Source: Endobugula sp047619205
Lineage (GTDB): Bacteria; Pseudomonadota; Gammaproteobacteria; Pseudomonadales; Cellvibrionaceae
NCBI GenBank assembly: GCA_047619205.1
Contig: JBLHJR010000051.1
Location: 1 to 22,811 of the forward strand
Length of the DNA: 22,811 nucleotides
Direction of reading: 5' to 3'
Position numbers and translations under genes: made by a program. Below the pieces are notes generated by a model. The model saw only the letters and a program-made list of their open reading frames with translations, was not told where the DNA came from and did not search any database. Positions 1 to 6,865 of this stretch are shown here, piece by piece. Within the stretch, counting starts at the first letter, position 1; every line of letters begins with the position of its first letter.

Positions 1-103
1 AATTAAAAGGCCGTGGATGATTAAAAATCGATCAATTTTGGCTTGATGTTACATTGCCTACCAATATTTTGAAAATAATGAAGAAGTTTGCTAACCGTTT
101 AGG

Positions 104-122
104 CTATTCTCGGACAGGCTCC
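104..122. mobile_element. IS-like terminal sequence truncating hsdR
   Basis: The 19 bases here match the right end of the MITE-like element at 769-787 in 18 of 19 positions (CTATTCTCGGACAG then G or C, then CTCC). The hsdR homology on the minus strand stops exactly where this motif begins, so the motif is most simply the end of an insertion whose body lies to the left and runs out of the window. Positions 1-103 contain no gene I can identify. The IS family is not determined. Confidence 0.5.
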
Positions 123-353
123 TAGGTCTTCGTTTTCTAAGCTAAGGGAGATATCCGCGAGAAATTGCTGGGCTTCTAGGTCATTTAACGTGGGATTAAT
201 GCGTTTGATGTTGTGTAAAAAGATGCCGGTGAAGATATTGGTTGATTCATCCCACGTGACCTTTGGGTCTTTCAGCGACAAGTAGCCATAGCCCAAACGC
301 ATCAAATGCAGGATGGTGGGTATTTTTACGCGTGAATCTTCGTTGAACTTCAT
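120..353 (-). pseudogene. hsdR: Type I restriction enzyme R subunit, N-terminal fragment
   Basis: About 78 residues from an ATG at 353 match the start of type I restriction HsdR proteins: MKFNEDSRVKIP, then RLGYGYLSLKD, WDESTNIF and LLxDISLxLENEDLG-type sequence. In an intact enzyme this region precedes the HsdR nuclease domain (D...ExK) and the SF2 translocase of a protein of roughly 1000 residues. Here the homology ends after DLG at the IS-like end, and the reading frame closes shortly after with unrelated residues (ACPRIA). All catalytic parts are missing and no hsdM or hsdS is visible, so it cannot restrict DNA. No clear Shine-Dalgarno precedes the ATG. It is the relic of a lost type I system, far from the intact defence genes at the other end of the window. 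Confidence 0.8.
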
Positions 354-604
354 CTTTTATTACACTCCATGGGTCTATCTACAGCAGAATCGCTTCTACA
401 CGTTCGGTTTGGGTGGTTTTAGGAAGAGCTGAGGGGTGTTAATACATCCTTATTCGGCGTTTATGTGCGTCTTTTATGGTCATCTTTTATCGTTAAGGCG
501 AAGATTACAGGAATTGGATTAAGACTTATAGCAAGACTTATAGCGTTAGCTTAGATTTAGCTCAATCTGATTTTTGGTCGTCTATTGTGGTGCAGCGTTG
601 GTTA
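354..604. other. Intergenic stretch with a 12-bp tandem duplication
   Basis: No coding potential is recognised here. The only structure seen is a perfect tandem copy of AAGACTTATAGC at 521-532 and 533-544, and an 11-bp direct repeat TCATCTTTTAT at 350-360 and 480-490. The first copy of the latter overlaps the hsdR start codon. This is probably the former upstream region of hsdR. Confidence 0.4.
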
Positions 605-787
605 GGAGGCTGTCCAAGAATAGAAACCTACTGCGGAAAAGCGGATTTTGGCCAGATTTTTTCCTGATTTTCGTCGCTTAAGGGCGCCTACTGTTGGCAA
701 ATAGAACCACTATTTTCCTCAATTCATGAAAAAATTTGACTCAAAACCGCTATCCCTCGCTACGGCCTCTATTCTCGGACAGCCTCC
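605..787. mobile_element. MITE-like element (183 bp) with 19-bp terminal inverted repeats
   Basis: The left end GGAGGCTGTCCAAGAATAG (605-623) is the reverse complement of the right end (769-787) with one mismatch in 19. The interior has no ORF of any size, so this is a non-autonomous element, or an IS deletion derivative mobilised in trans. The same end sequence occurs at 104-122 in the interrupted hsdR, which supports an active IS family in this genome. No convincing target-site duplication is visible. The core ends GGCTGTCC and GGACAGCC resemble those of several DDE transposon families, but I cannot name one. Confidence 0.65.
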
Positions 788-911
788 GGCCTACAGGTGC
801 AGTATGCCTAGTGTTGTATAGTCAGATACTGGATATTGCTGCAAGGTGAGCGGGACTTGTAAGGGGAGGCTAAAGAAAAGCTAAAGGCTAATAGATCACA
901 CTCTTTACGCC

Positions 912-920
912 TGCTATACT
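912..920 (+). promoter_or_regulatory. Putative extended -10 promoter for ffh
   Basis: TGCTATACT matches the extended -10 pattern TGnTATAAT with one mismatch and lies about 67 bases before the ffh start codon. There is no good -35 hexamer at 17-bp spacing, which extended -10 promoters often tolerate. It lies between the MITE-like element and ffh, so the insertion did not separate this promoter from its gene. Confidence 0.4.
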
Positions 921-986
921 GCTGCCATCTTTATTTCAGCCCTATTACGTACACTATTACCTACACTTAAAGAAGCTAGAGAATCC

Positions 987-2408
987 ATGTTTCAAAATCT
1001 AACTGATCGTTTATCCAAATCCTTAAAGAAAATCTCCGGTAAAGGCCGTTTAAGTCACGCTAACATCCAAGATGCATTGAAGGATGTGCGTAAAGCCTTA
1101 TTAGAGGCTGATGTGGCCTTGCCAGTGGTAAAAACCTTTATTGATCAAGTGCGTAAGCGCGCGGTGGGGCAAGAAGTGGCACGTTCACTCAAGCCTTCCC
1201 AGCAGTTTATCAAGGTGGTGCAAGATGAGCTGACGCAGATGATGGGGGAGGCCAATGAGACGTTAAATCTTGCGGCTCAACCGCCAGCAGTCGTGTTAAT
1301 GGCAGGCTTACAGGGTGCGGGTAAGACCACATCGGTAGCCAAATTAGCCAAGTACTTACAAGAGCGTGAAAAGAAAAAAGTCATGGTGGTGAGTGTCGAT
1401 GTTTATCGTCCTGCCGCCATCCAACAGTTGGAAACCTTGGCAGAGCAGGTGGAAGCGACGTTCTTCCCTTCCACTATCGATCAAAAACCAGAAACCATTG
1501 CTAAAAATGCCATTGCCGCGGCTAAAAAACAACATTTAGATGTGGTAATTGTTGATACCGCCGGTCGCCTAGCGATTGATGATGCCTTAATGGCGGAGAT
1601 TCAGGGCTTACAAAAAGCCATTAATCCCATCGAAACCTTGTTTGTTATTGATGCCATGATTGGTCAGGATGCGGTCAATACGGCTAAGGCGTTTAATGAT
1701 GCCTTGCCGCTAACCGGTGTGATCCTAACTAAAGCGGACGGTGATGCTCGTGGGGGTGCCGCGTTATCAGTGCGTGCGACTACGGGCAAGCCGATTAAGT
1801 TCTTAGGTATGGGCGAAAAAGTCGATGCTCTCGAACCCTTCCACCCTGATCGTGTGGCGTCGCGTATTTTAGGTATGGGTGATGTACTCTCGCTGATTGA
1901 AGAAGTCGAGCGCACCGTCGATAAAGAGAAAGCGCAAAAGCTGGTTGATAAAGTCCAAAAAGGCACACGCTTTGACCTAAATGACCTGAAAGATCAGTTT
2001 CAGCAAATGAGTAATATGGGTGGCATGGGTGCCATGCTAGAAAAAATGCCCGGCATGGGCAATATGAGTCAAATGGTTGAGCAAGCCAACATGGGTGGTC
2101 AATTTAAAAAAATGGAAGTCATTATTGATTCCATGACAAAAGCCGAGCGTAAAAATCCCGAGTTGCTTAATGGCTCGCGTAAGCGTCGTATTACTACGGG
2201 TTCTGGTACGCAGGTACAAGATCTTAATCGTCTGTTAAAGCAACATAAACAAATGGCGAAAATGATGAAGAAAATGAAAGGCGGCGGCATGGCAAAAATG
2301 ATGCGCGGCATGGGGGGGATGTTAGGCGGTGGTGGCGGTATGGGCGGAGGCATGCCTCCTGCTGGAATGCCACCTGGCGGCGGATTACCTCCTGGTTTTG
2401 GTCAGTAA
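987..2408 (+). CDS. ffh: Signal recognition particle GTPase Ffh (SRP54)
   Basis: Ffh is the protein subunit of the bacterial signal recognition particle. With 4.5S RNA it binds signal peptides on nascent membrane proteins and docks with FtsY at the inner membrane, where GTP hydrolysis releases the cargo. The 473-residue protein has the usual order. The helical N domain is residues 1-95. The G domain has the P-loop GLQGAGKTT (107-115), DTAGR (190-194) and TKADGDARGG (248-257). A methionine-rich M domain begins near 325, with the RNA-binding RKRRITTGSGT region at 398-408. The C-terminal tail (from about 432) is a low-complexity Gly/Met/Pro stretch longer than in E. coli, whose protein is about 453 residues. 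The start MFQNLTDRLS is the family start; the ribosome site is weak. It appears monocistronic here, downstream of the MITE-like element. Confidence 0.97.
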   Translation: MFQNLTDRLSKSLKKISGKGRLSHANIQDALKDVRKALLEADVALPVVKTFIDQVRKRAVGQEVARSLKPSQQFIKVVQDELTQMMGEANETLNLAAQPPAVVLMAGLQGAGKTTSVAKLAKYLQEREKKKVMVVSVDVYRPAAIQQLETLAEQVEATFFPSTIDQKPETIAKNAIAAAKKQHLDVVIVDTAGRLAIDDALMAEIQGLQKAINPIETLFVIDAMIGQDAVNTAKAFNDALPLTGVILTKADGDARGGAALSVRATTGKPIKFLGMGEKVDALEPFHPDRVASRILGMGDVLSLIEEVERTVDKEKAQKLVDKVQKGTRFDLNDLKDQFQQMSNMGGMGAMLEKMPGMGNMSQMVEQANMGGQFKKMEVIIDSMTKAERKNPELLNGSRKRRITTGSGTQVQDLNRLLKQHKQMAKMMKKMKGGGMAKMMRGMGGMLGGGGGMGGGMPPAGMPPGGGLPPGFGQ

Positions 2409-2425
2409 GGTAGACGGTGTTAGCA

Positions 2426-2583
2426 CGAAAACCGCTCCTCGGTAACTGCTCCTGCGTTACTCTAATAAGCTACCTCCATGTAGCGATGCGTTTTCGATGT
2501 ACCCCTCGTCCTGAGGGGCAACGTGAGACGGCAGATGTTGTTTTGTAGCTGAGTGCAGCGAAGTAAAGCTTCTCGCGTCTCAC
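2426..2583. repeat. Cluster of intergenic inverted repeats after ffh
   Basis: Three nested or adjacent palindromes fill the gap between ffh and the next gene. CGAAAAC (2426-2432) pairs with GTTTTCG (2490-2496). CCCCTC (2502-2507) pairs with GAGGGG (2513-2518) over a 5-base loop. GTGAGACG (2523-2530) pairs with CGTCTCAC (2576-2583). None is followed by a proper T-run, so a rho-independent terminator is not certain, though the compact 6-bp hairpin could act as a transcript end. The arrangement looks like dispersed intergenic palindromic repeats. The remaining bases from 2584 to 2693 show nothing recognisable. Confidence 0.45.
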
Positions 2584-2693
2584 ATTGGACGTCTAGCGCT
2601 GAAAAAGAGTTAATAGCTTGAGACTTGAGTCGTTAGATAAGTCACTTGACAAAATTTACTCAAAACCGAAAATAGTTTGTAGCTTCTCTCTTT

Positions 2694-3296
2694 CTATAAT
2701 ATGTGCTTAGTCCAATACCGCCCTTCTTTTGTATAACGATAGCGTTCGCTATGCTTTTTCCAATTCGCCTGCCAAAATTCAATACGATACGGTTTGATTC
2801 TGTAGGCGGTCCAATGGCTTGGCAATGGAATGCGTTCATCGGCGAATAACGCTTTTGTGGATGCACGTTTTTCTTCTGCTGTTTGAAGTGTGTTTTGTGT
2901 GTTTGATGCCCATGCAGAGAGTTGAAAATTTCTATCCTGTTTTTGCCACCAAGTTGAAGCCTCATCACTACTGACTTCTACCGCGACTCCTTGTAATAAC
3001 AATTGTAAATGTAAACCTTGCCAATAAAAGCATAAGCCGACATCGGGATGTAGGTTGATATGTGCCGCTTTACCACTATTTTTGTTGACGAATAGCAATA
3101 AACCATCAGTGTTGACATTACATATGGTTATCGTTCTTACAGAGGGTTTTTTATCCTCGCTGATGGTGGCTAGGCTTGCAGTATTGGCAAGCGGAATGGC
3201 TAGACTCTTTGCTTCAGCTAACGCGCGATTAATAGCATTAATAGCTTCGTCATAAATTTCTTTTGATGATTTTTCATCGGGTGAAGAAATGTTCAT
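2694..3296 (-). CDS. PNPOx-family flavoprotein, divergent PdxH-like
   Basis: The protein (200 residues from this start) has the pyridoxamine 5'-phosphate oxidase layout. A split-barrel core contains ASLATISEDKKPSVRTI, LLFVNKNSGKAA, LCFYW and SAWAS, followed by a C-terminal HWTAYRIKPYRIEFWQ and ERYRY region like the PNPOx dimerisation domain. PdxH uses FMN and O2 to make pyridoxal phosphate. Aligned by eye to E. coli PdxH, several substrate contacts differ: K72 is Cys, Y129 Trp, R133 Gln, S137 Phe and R197 Lys; H199 is kept. The true substrate is therefore uncertain and I give no gene symbol. The ATG at 3296 follows AAGGAG by 6 bases; a longer frame starts at 3317 but places that Shine-Dalgarno inside the gene. 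It lies about 35 bp after hemN on the same strand and is probably co-transcribed. Confidence 0.75.
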   Translation of the reverse strand: MNISSPDEKSSKEIYDEAINAINRALAEAKSLAIPLANTASLATISEDKKPSVRTITICNVNTDGLLLFVNKNSGKAAHINLHPDVGLCFYWQGLHLQLLLQGVAVEVSSDEASTWWQKQDRNFQLSAWASNTQNTLQTAEEKRASTKALFADERIPLPSHWTAYRIKPYRIEFWQANWKKHSERYRYTKEGRYWTKHIL

Positions 3297-3331
3297 CATG
3301 CTCTCCTTGGTTACCATTTTGAATACAAGCG

Positions 3332-4723
3332 TTATAAAACCTTGGAAAAACGCAGTGATTGCTCATCAGATGGATCTTTGGTCGATAAGTAGGCATCAAA
3401 AACCATGGCGATATTACGCAAAAAAAGACAACCTTTATTCGTAATCTGTAAGCCCTGCTTGTTAAGCGTTAATAATTTATCCTCTATCATAGGGGATAAA
3501 TTATTAAGTTCAGTTTGAAAATAAGTGATGAAGTGAATGTGGTATAAGTGGTTAAATTCTTCAAAATTGACTGTGCGTTGGCACATGAGTTGTTGAATGA
3601 CCGCTGCACGCAGTTGGTCATCTTGTGTTAAGGCATACCCACGCGCTACGGCAAGACGGTTGTTTTTAATGCTGCTGTTATAGATATCTAAGCTTTTATC
3701 ATTTTGGCTATAGCCATCATTGATTTGGCTAATAGCACTGACACCAAGACCAATAGTGTCGCAGTCTCCATGAGTCGAGTAGCCTTGAAAGTTACGCTGT
3801 AATTTTTTTTGTTTAAGGCTCCGACTTAATGGATCTTTTGCTAAGGCGAAATGATCCATGCCAATATGTAAATAGTCCGCAGCGGTTAAGGTTTCAATAC
3901 TAAGTTCCATTAATGCCAGCTTCTCATCGCTACTGGGTAAATCGGTGGCATGGATGAGCTTTTGTGATTTGATGCGATCTGGCATGTGGGCATAATTGTA
4001 CAATGCAATGCGGTCGGGGCGGGCGTTAACAATGGTCTCTAGCGTTGCTTTGAAGCTATCATGGGTTTGTTTGGGTAAGCCGTAAATAATATCGGTTGAA
4101 ATAGATTGGATGTTAGCGCTACGGGCGGCTTGCAGTAGTTCAAGTGTTAAGTCTTTATCTTGTACGCGGTTGATGGCTATTTGTACTTGATGATCAAAAT
4201 CCTGAACACCAAAGCTCATACGATTAAAGCCAATGTCAGCAAGTGCTTGGATGTCGCTAGCATTCATGCCTCGAGGGTCAATCTCAATGCTTATTTCAAG
4301 GTCAGTTTTTTTTGCTAAAGTGAAGTTTTGCTTAATCGTATAAAGCAGGTGAGCAATTTGTTCTGCACCGAGATAGGTTGGTGTGCCTCCGCCAAAATGT
4401 ATTTGTTTAATTTCTCTATCATTATCAAAAAGCGCAGCTTGTAGATTAATTTCTTTATGTAAGGCGGCTAAGTAAGTATTGACCTTTTTGGCATTTCGAG
4501 TAATAAATTTATGGCAGCCACAGTAATAGCAAAGGGAGTGACAAAAGGGAATGTGTAAGTAAAGGGAAATAGGCTTTGGAATGGGGTGTTGGTTACTGTC
4601 CTCAATATGCCAGCGATAGTGTTTTTCTGTAAATAGCGGATCAAACTGCAAGGCTGTTGGATACGAGGTGTAACGAGGCCCACTTACATTGTATTTTTTT
4701 AGTAAAGCCTGACTAATCTTCAC
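3332..4723 (-). CDS. hemN: Oxygen-independent coproporphyrinogen III dehydrogenase HemN
   Basis: HemN is a cytoplasmic radical SAM enzyme. It decarboxylates two propionates of coproporphyrinogen III to give protoporphyrinogen IX without oxygen, supplying haem during anaerobic growth. The 463-residue length fits the family (E. coli 457). The N-terminal RYTSYPTA motif (residues 17-24) is typical of true HemN. The radical SAM cluster cysteines are C61, C65 and C68 in the pattern CxxxCxxC, followed by C70 as in genuine HemN. HFGGGTPTYL and the later SFGVQDF and DIIYGLP motifs complete the TIM-barrel core. The start codon is GTG at 4723, giving MKISQALLKKYN, with only a weak AGGG upstream. A perfect FNR box lies 60 bp upstream. 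The divergent PNPOx-like gene follows in the same direction. The adjacent nitrate respiration genes need haem b for NarI, which makes this neighbourhood sensible. Confidence 0.95.
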   Translation of the reverse strand: MKISQALLKKYNVSGPRYTSYPTALQFDPLFTEKHYRWHIEDSNQHPIPKPISLYLHIPFCHSLCYYCGCHKFITRNAKKVNTYLAALHKEINLQAALFDNDREIKQIHFGGGTPTYLGAEQIAHLLYTIKQNFTLAKKTDLEISIEIDPRGMNASDIQALADIGFNRMSFGVQDFDHQVQIAINRVQDKDLTLELLQAARSANIQSISTDIIYGLPKQTHDSFKATLETIVNARPDRIALYNYAHMPDRIKSQKLIHATDLPSSDEKLALMELSIETLTAADYLHIGMDHFALAKDPLSRSLKQKKLQRNFQGYSTHGDCDTIGLGVSAISQINDGYSQNDKSLDIYNSSIKNNRLAVARGYALTQDDQLRAAVIQQLMCQRTVNFEEFNHLYHIHFITYFQTELNNLSPMIEDKLLTLNKQGLQITNKGCLFLRNIAMVFDAYLSTKDPSDEQSLRFSKVL

Positions 4724-4782
4724 GGTTATTCTGCCCTTAATGTCACATAGGCTATATAGTAAATTGATTGGCTTATAGTGAT

Positions 4783-4796
4783 TTGATTTAGATCAA
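4783..4796 (-). promoter_or_regulatory. FNR/Anr binding site upstream of hemN
   Basis: TTGATTTAGATCAA is a perfect match to the FNR consensus TTGAT-N4-ATCAA. Its centre is about 66 bases upstream of the hemN start. If it acts at class II spacing (-41.5), transcription would start near 4748, and an AT-rich -10 candidate (TACTATAT on the minus strand, 4754-4761) is suitably placed. The site predicts anaerobic activation of hemN and of the gene behind it. Confidence 0.8.
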
Positions 4797-4965
4797 TTGT
4801 AATTGTCTTTTTGTATAAAAAAGGGGGTATTTTGTCAAGAATATAGACTGTGGTTAAAAGTGCTATGATCAGTAGGCGATCCTAGAAAAAGCCGTTGGAT
4901 TACGAAAGCTTTGCACACCAATAACTTACGCACCTTTTTCGCGCCCAACTGCTTTGTCTAGGTTC

Positions 4966-5232
4966 AATAGCGTACTGAATTACCGATAAAAAATTAAAGT
5001 CGGTATGTATGACTTGATTAGCAATATTACGATGAACAAATAACTCCCCCGGCGCTAAATCAACAATTTGATTAGCCGGTACGCGACTGTCGGAACAACC
5101 TATCCAAAGATACTCTGGCGGCTGAATAGCTTCCAATCGCTCAAAGAAAAGGGGGGGCATCTTGTGTAGCCCGTTCTGACCACTGTTGATTGTTATCTAA
5201 TAGTTGATTCAGCCCAGGTTACTGTTTTTCAT
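4966..5232 (-). pseudogene. Beta-carbonic anhydrase remnant, frameshifted and truncated
   Basis: Three frames together reconstruct the first 85-90 residues of a Can-type beta-carbonic anhydrase (normally about 210). An ATG at 5232 begins MKNSNLG. A second frame reads LLDNNQQWSERATQDA. A third reads LFFERLE, EYLWIGCSDSRVPANQI, GELFVHRNIANQVIHTD and LSVIQYAI. The second break lies in a seven-base C run (5151-5157, G on the plus strand), where six would restore frame. The zinc-ligand and catalytic CxDSR motif is present, but homology stops after YAI, before the HxxC pair that supplies the other zinc ligands, so the enzyme is dead. Sequence between about 4870 and 4965 is unrecognised. The ATG lies 15 bp after the prolyl isomerase stop, so the intact gene probably ended the nar operon. 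Confidence 0.8.
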
Positions 5233-5246
5233 TATAACGTATTTTA

Positions 5247-6056
5247 TTACTGCATCAGTGGTGAAGCGTCAATGTCAAATTGATAGCCTTCTATCTTGGC
5301 TTCTTGCACAAGAAGATTGAGATACTGAGATATCGCTTTGCGTTTCACTTTATCATTTAAGTAGGTTTGAATTTTTTCTTTTACAAGCTCAAAACTCAAT
5401 GCCTTCCCATCCACTTTGTGAGCGATCATCACTACATGGTAACCAAATCGAGATTCAACCGGTGTTTCCATTAAACCGGTATCAGCAGCGAACACTTGGC
5501 GTTCAAACTCACTGACTGTTTGACCATAGGAAAGTTGGCCTAGACTGCCACCCACTTCTTTTGAAGAGCAGGCAGAAAATTCTTTTGCTAAGTCATGAAA
5601 TGATGCAGTTTGAGACTTTACTTGCTCAATTAATGACTCTGCTAGCTGTTTCGTCTGTGCTCGATGCTCTAAGTCTTTCGGCTCTGCAGGCAACAAAATA
5701 TGGCTCGCTTCTATGAGCGGTGTAGTCTTAAATTTTTCGGGGTTGGCTTCAAAGTAGCGTAAACATTCCTGCTCGGTTGCATTCGGTGTACTCGCTTCTT
5801 GATCTAGTAATGAGTCAATGAGCGCAGGTTGCTCATCAATTATGGCACTATTAGTTAGCTTACGGTCTGCTTCGCTTAATATGCCTTTTTCTACGGCTTT
5901 TTGCGCAAGTAGTTCACCAATGATGAGCGTTTCCGCTGCTTGAATCATCGCTTTTCGGCGTGTTTCTGCAGGATGATATTGTACCTCAGCATCAATAGCG
6001 GATGCCGGGATAGTCGAACCATTGACGATAATGTCTGGCGTATTAGTTAATGACAT
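5247..6056 (-). CDS. Nar operon-associated parvulin-type peptidylprolyl isomerase
   Basis: The 269-residue protein has a parvulin (PpiC/SurA/NifM-like) domain at about residues 117-215. It is marked by EASHILL, AKEFSACSSKEVGGSLGQLSYGQTVSEFERQVF and RFGYHVVMI segments, preceded by a helical chaperone-like region (ECLRYFEANPEKFK). No signal peptide or membrane segment is seen, so it should act in the cytoplasm. Genes of this type often close narGHJI operons in Pseudomonas and other proteobacteria, where they are thought to aid folding of the nitrate reductase, much as NifM serves nitrogenase. The start ATG at 6056 has AAGTGAG about 5 bases upstream. It follows narI after 115 bp containing a perfect 30-base palindrome, so its expression may be set separately from narI. 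The exact client is inferred. Confidence 0.85.
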   Translation of the reverse strand: MSLTNTPDIIVNGSTIPASAIDAEVQYHPAETRRKAMIQAAETLIIGELLAQKAVEKGILSEADRKLTNSAIIDEQPALIDSLLDQEASTPNATEQECLRYFEANPEKFKTTPLIEASHILLPAEPKDLEHRAQTKQLAESLIEQVKSQTASFHDLAKEFSACSSKEVGGSLGQLSYGQTVSEFERQVFAADTGLMETPVESRFGYHVVMIAHKVDGKALSFELVKEKIQTYLNDKVKRKAISQYLNLLVQEAKIEGYQFDIDASPLMQ

Positions 6057-6098
6057 AAAAACTCACTTATTTTCTTTTTTGGAATGGTTTTTAAAATA

Positions 6099-6128
6099 GC
6101 CCGTTTAAAAAATATTTTTTAAACGGGC
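6099..6128 (-). terminator. Perfect 30-base palindrome between narI and the prolyl isomerase gene
   Basis: The two 15-base arms (GCCCGTTTAAAAAAT and its exact complement) form an uninterrupted palindrome with GC pairs at the base and A/T pairs at the tip. Read on the minus strand it is followed by TATTTT, a short imperfect T-run. It could be a partial terminator that lowers expression of the distal gene or a 3' stabiliser of the narGHJI mRNA. A dimeric operator is less likely because the central 22 bases are almost all A/T. Confidence 0.5.
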
Positions 6129-6171
6129 GCCATGTCTATTTATTATTACGAGAATCAAGCTAATCAGAAGA

Positions 6172-6855
6172 TTATTTTTTCTGTCTAACCACTTGATAAT
6201 TTCTACGGAAGTATTGTACTGGCACACTCCAGACATGAACTAAACGACTGAATGGGAACAATACGAATATGCTAATGCCTAAGGTAATATGCAGCTTATA
6301 GATCCAATGAACATCGCTAATATATTCCACGGCTTCGACGGGGCGGAAAGTTAATAAGTACCTTGACCAATTCATCAAGTTAGCCATAACAGAACCATCC
6401 ATATGATCAAATGAAATCACAATACTGATCATGCCGAGAATAAGCTGTAGATAAATAAGCAGCAGTATTCCCGTGTCCATTGTGCTACTGGTGGCTTTTA
6501 CTCTAGGATCAAATAATCGGCGTTTCACCAGCATGGTGAGACCAATAAAACACAGCACGCCAAAGAATCCGCCAACACTCATGGCAATGATTTGTTTAAC
6601 GGGTAGAGAAAATCCTATCGCATGCCAAATTTCAAAAGGCACAACGAGTCCAGCAAAGTGCCCTAGTAGTATAGAGATGATACCCACGTGAAATAAAATA
6701 CTCGCTAGCCTAAAATTCTTATTGCTAAGCATTTGGCTCGAACCGGTTTTCCAGCTGTATTGCTCGCGGTCATATCGCATCAGGCTTCCCAGAAGGAATA
6801 TACAGACTGCCATATAAGGATAGATACCAAAGAAAAATGTATTAATAAAATCCAT
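6172..6855 (-). CDS. narI: Respiratory nitrate reductase gamma subunit NarI
   Basis: NarI is the membrane cytochrome b subunit that oxidises quinol at the periplasmic side and passes electrons through two b haems to NarH. The 227-residue protein has five hydrophobic segments. The four haem ligands appear as H56 and H66 (FHVGIISILLGH) and H189 and H207 (KLHITLG, RLVHVWS), spaced as in E. coli NarI (56, 66, 187, 205). The start ATG at 6855 has AGGGG six bases upstream, within the end of narJ, whose stop is 10 bp away. This arrangement suggests translational coupling. Confidence 0.96.
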   Translation of the reverse strand: MDFINTFFFGIYPYMAVCIFLLGSLMRYDREQYSWKTGSSQMLSNKNFRLASILFHVGIISILLGHFAGLVVPFEIWHAIGFSLPVKQIIAMSVGGFFGVLCFIGLTMLVKRRLFDPRVKATSSTMDTGILLLIYLQLILGMISIVISFDHMDGSVMANLMNWSRYLLTFRPVEAVEYISDVHWIYKLHITLGISIFVLFPFSRLVHVWSVPVQYFRRNYQVVRQKK

Positions 6856-6865
6856 GACTAACCCC

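Noticed and set aside
1..122. A short plus-strand frame ending in KKFANRLGYSRTGS that vaguely resembles the end of a GNAT acetyltransferase
   Set aside because: An upstream stop breaks the frame, the resemblance is weak, and the last bases are better explained as an IS end.
2660..2968. A 102-codon minus-strand frame overlapping the PNPOx-like gene
   Set aside because: It overlaps a gene with clear family motifs in another frame and has no recognisable features of its own.
5151..5157. The C7 run in the carbonic anhydrase as a phase-variable switch
   Set aside because: The gene has another frameshift and lacks its entire C-terminal half, so switching the run could not restore function.
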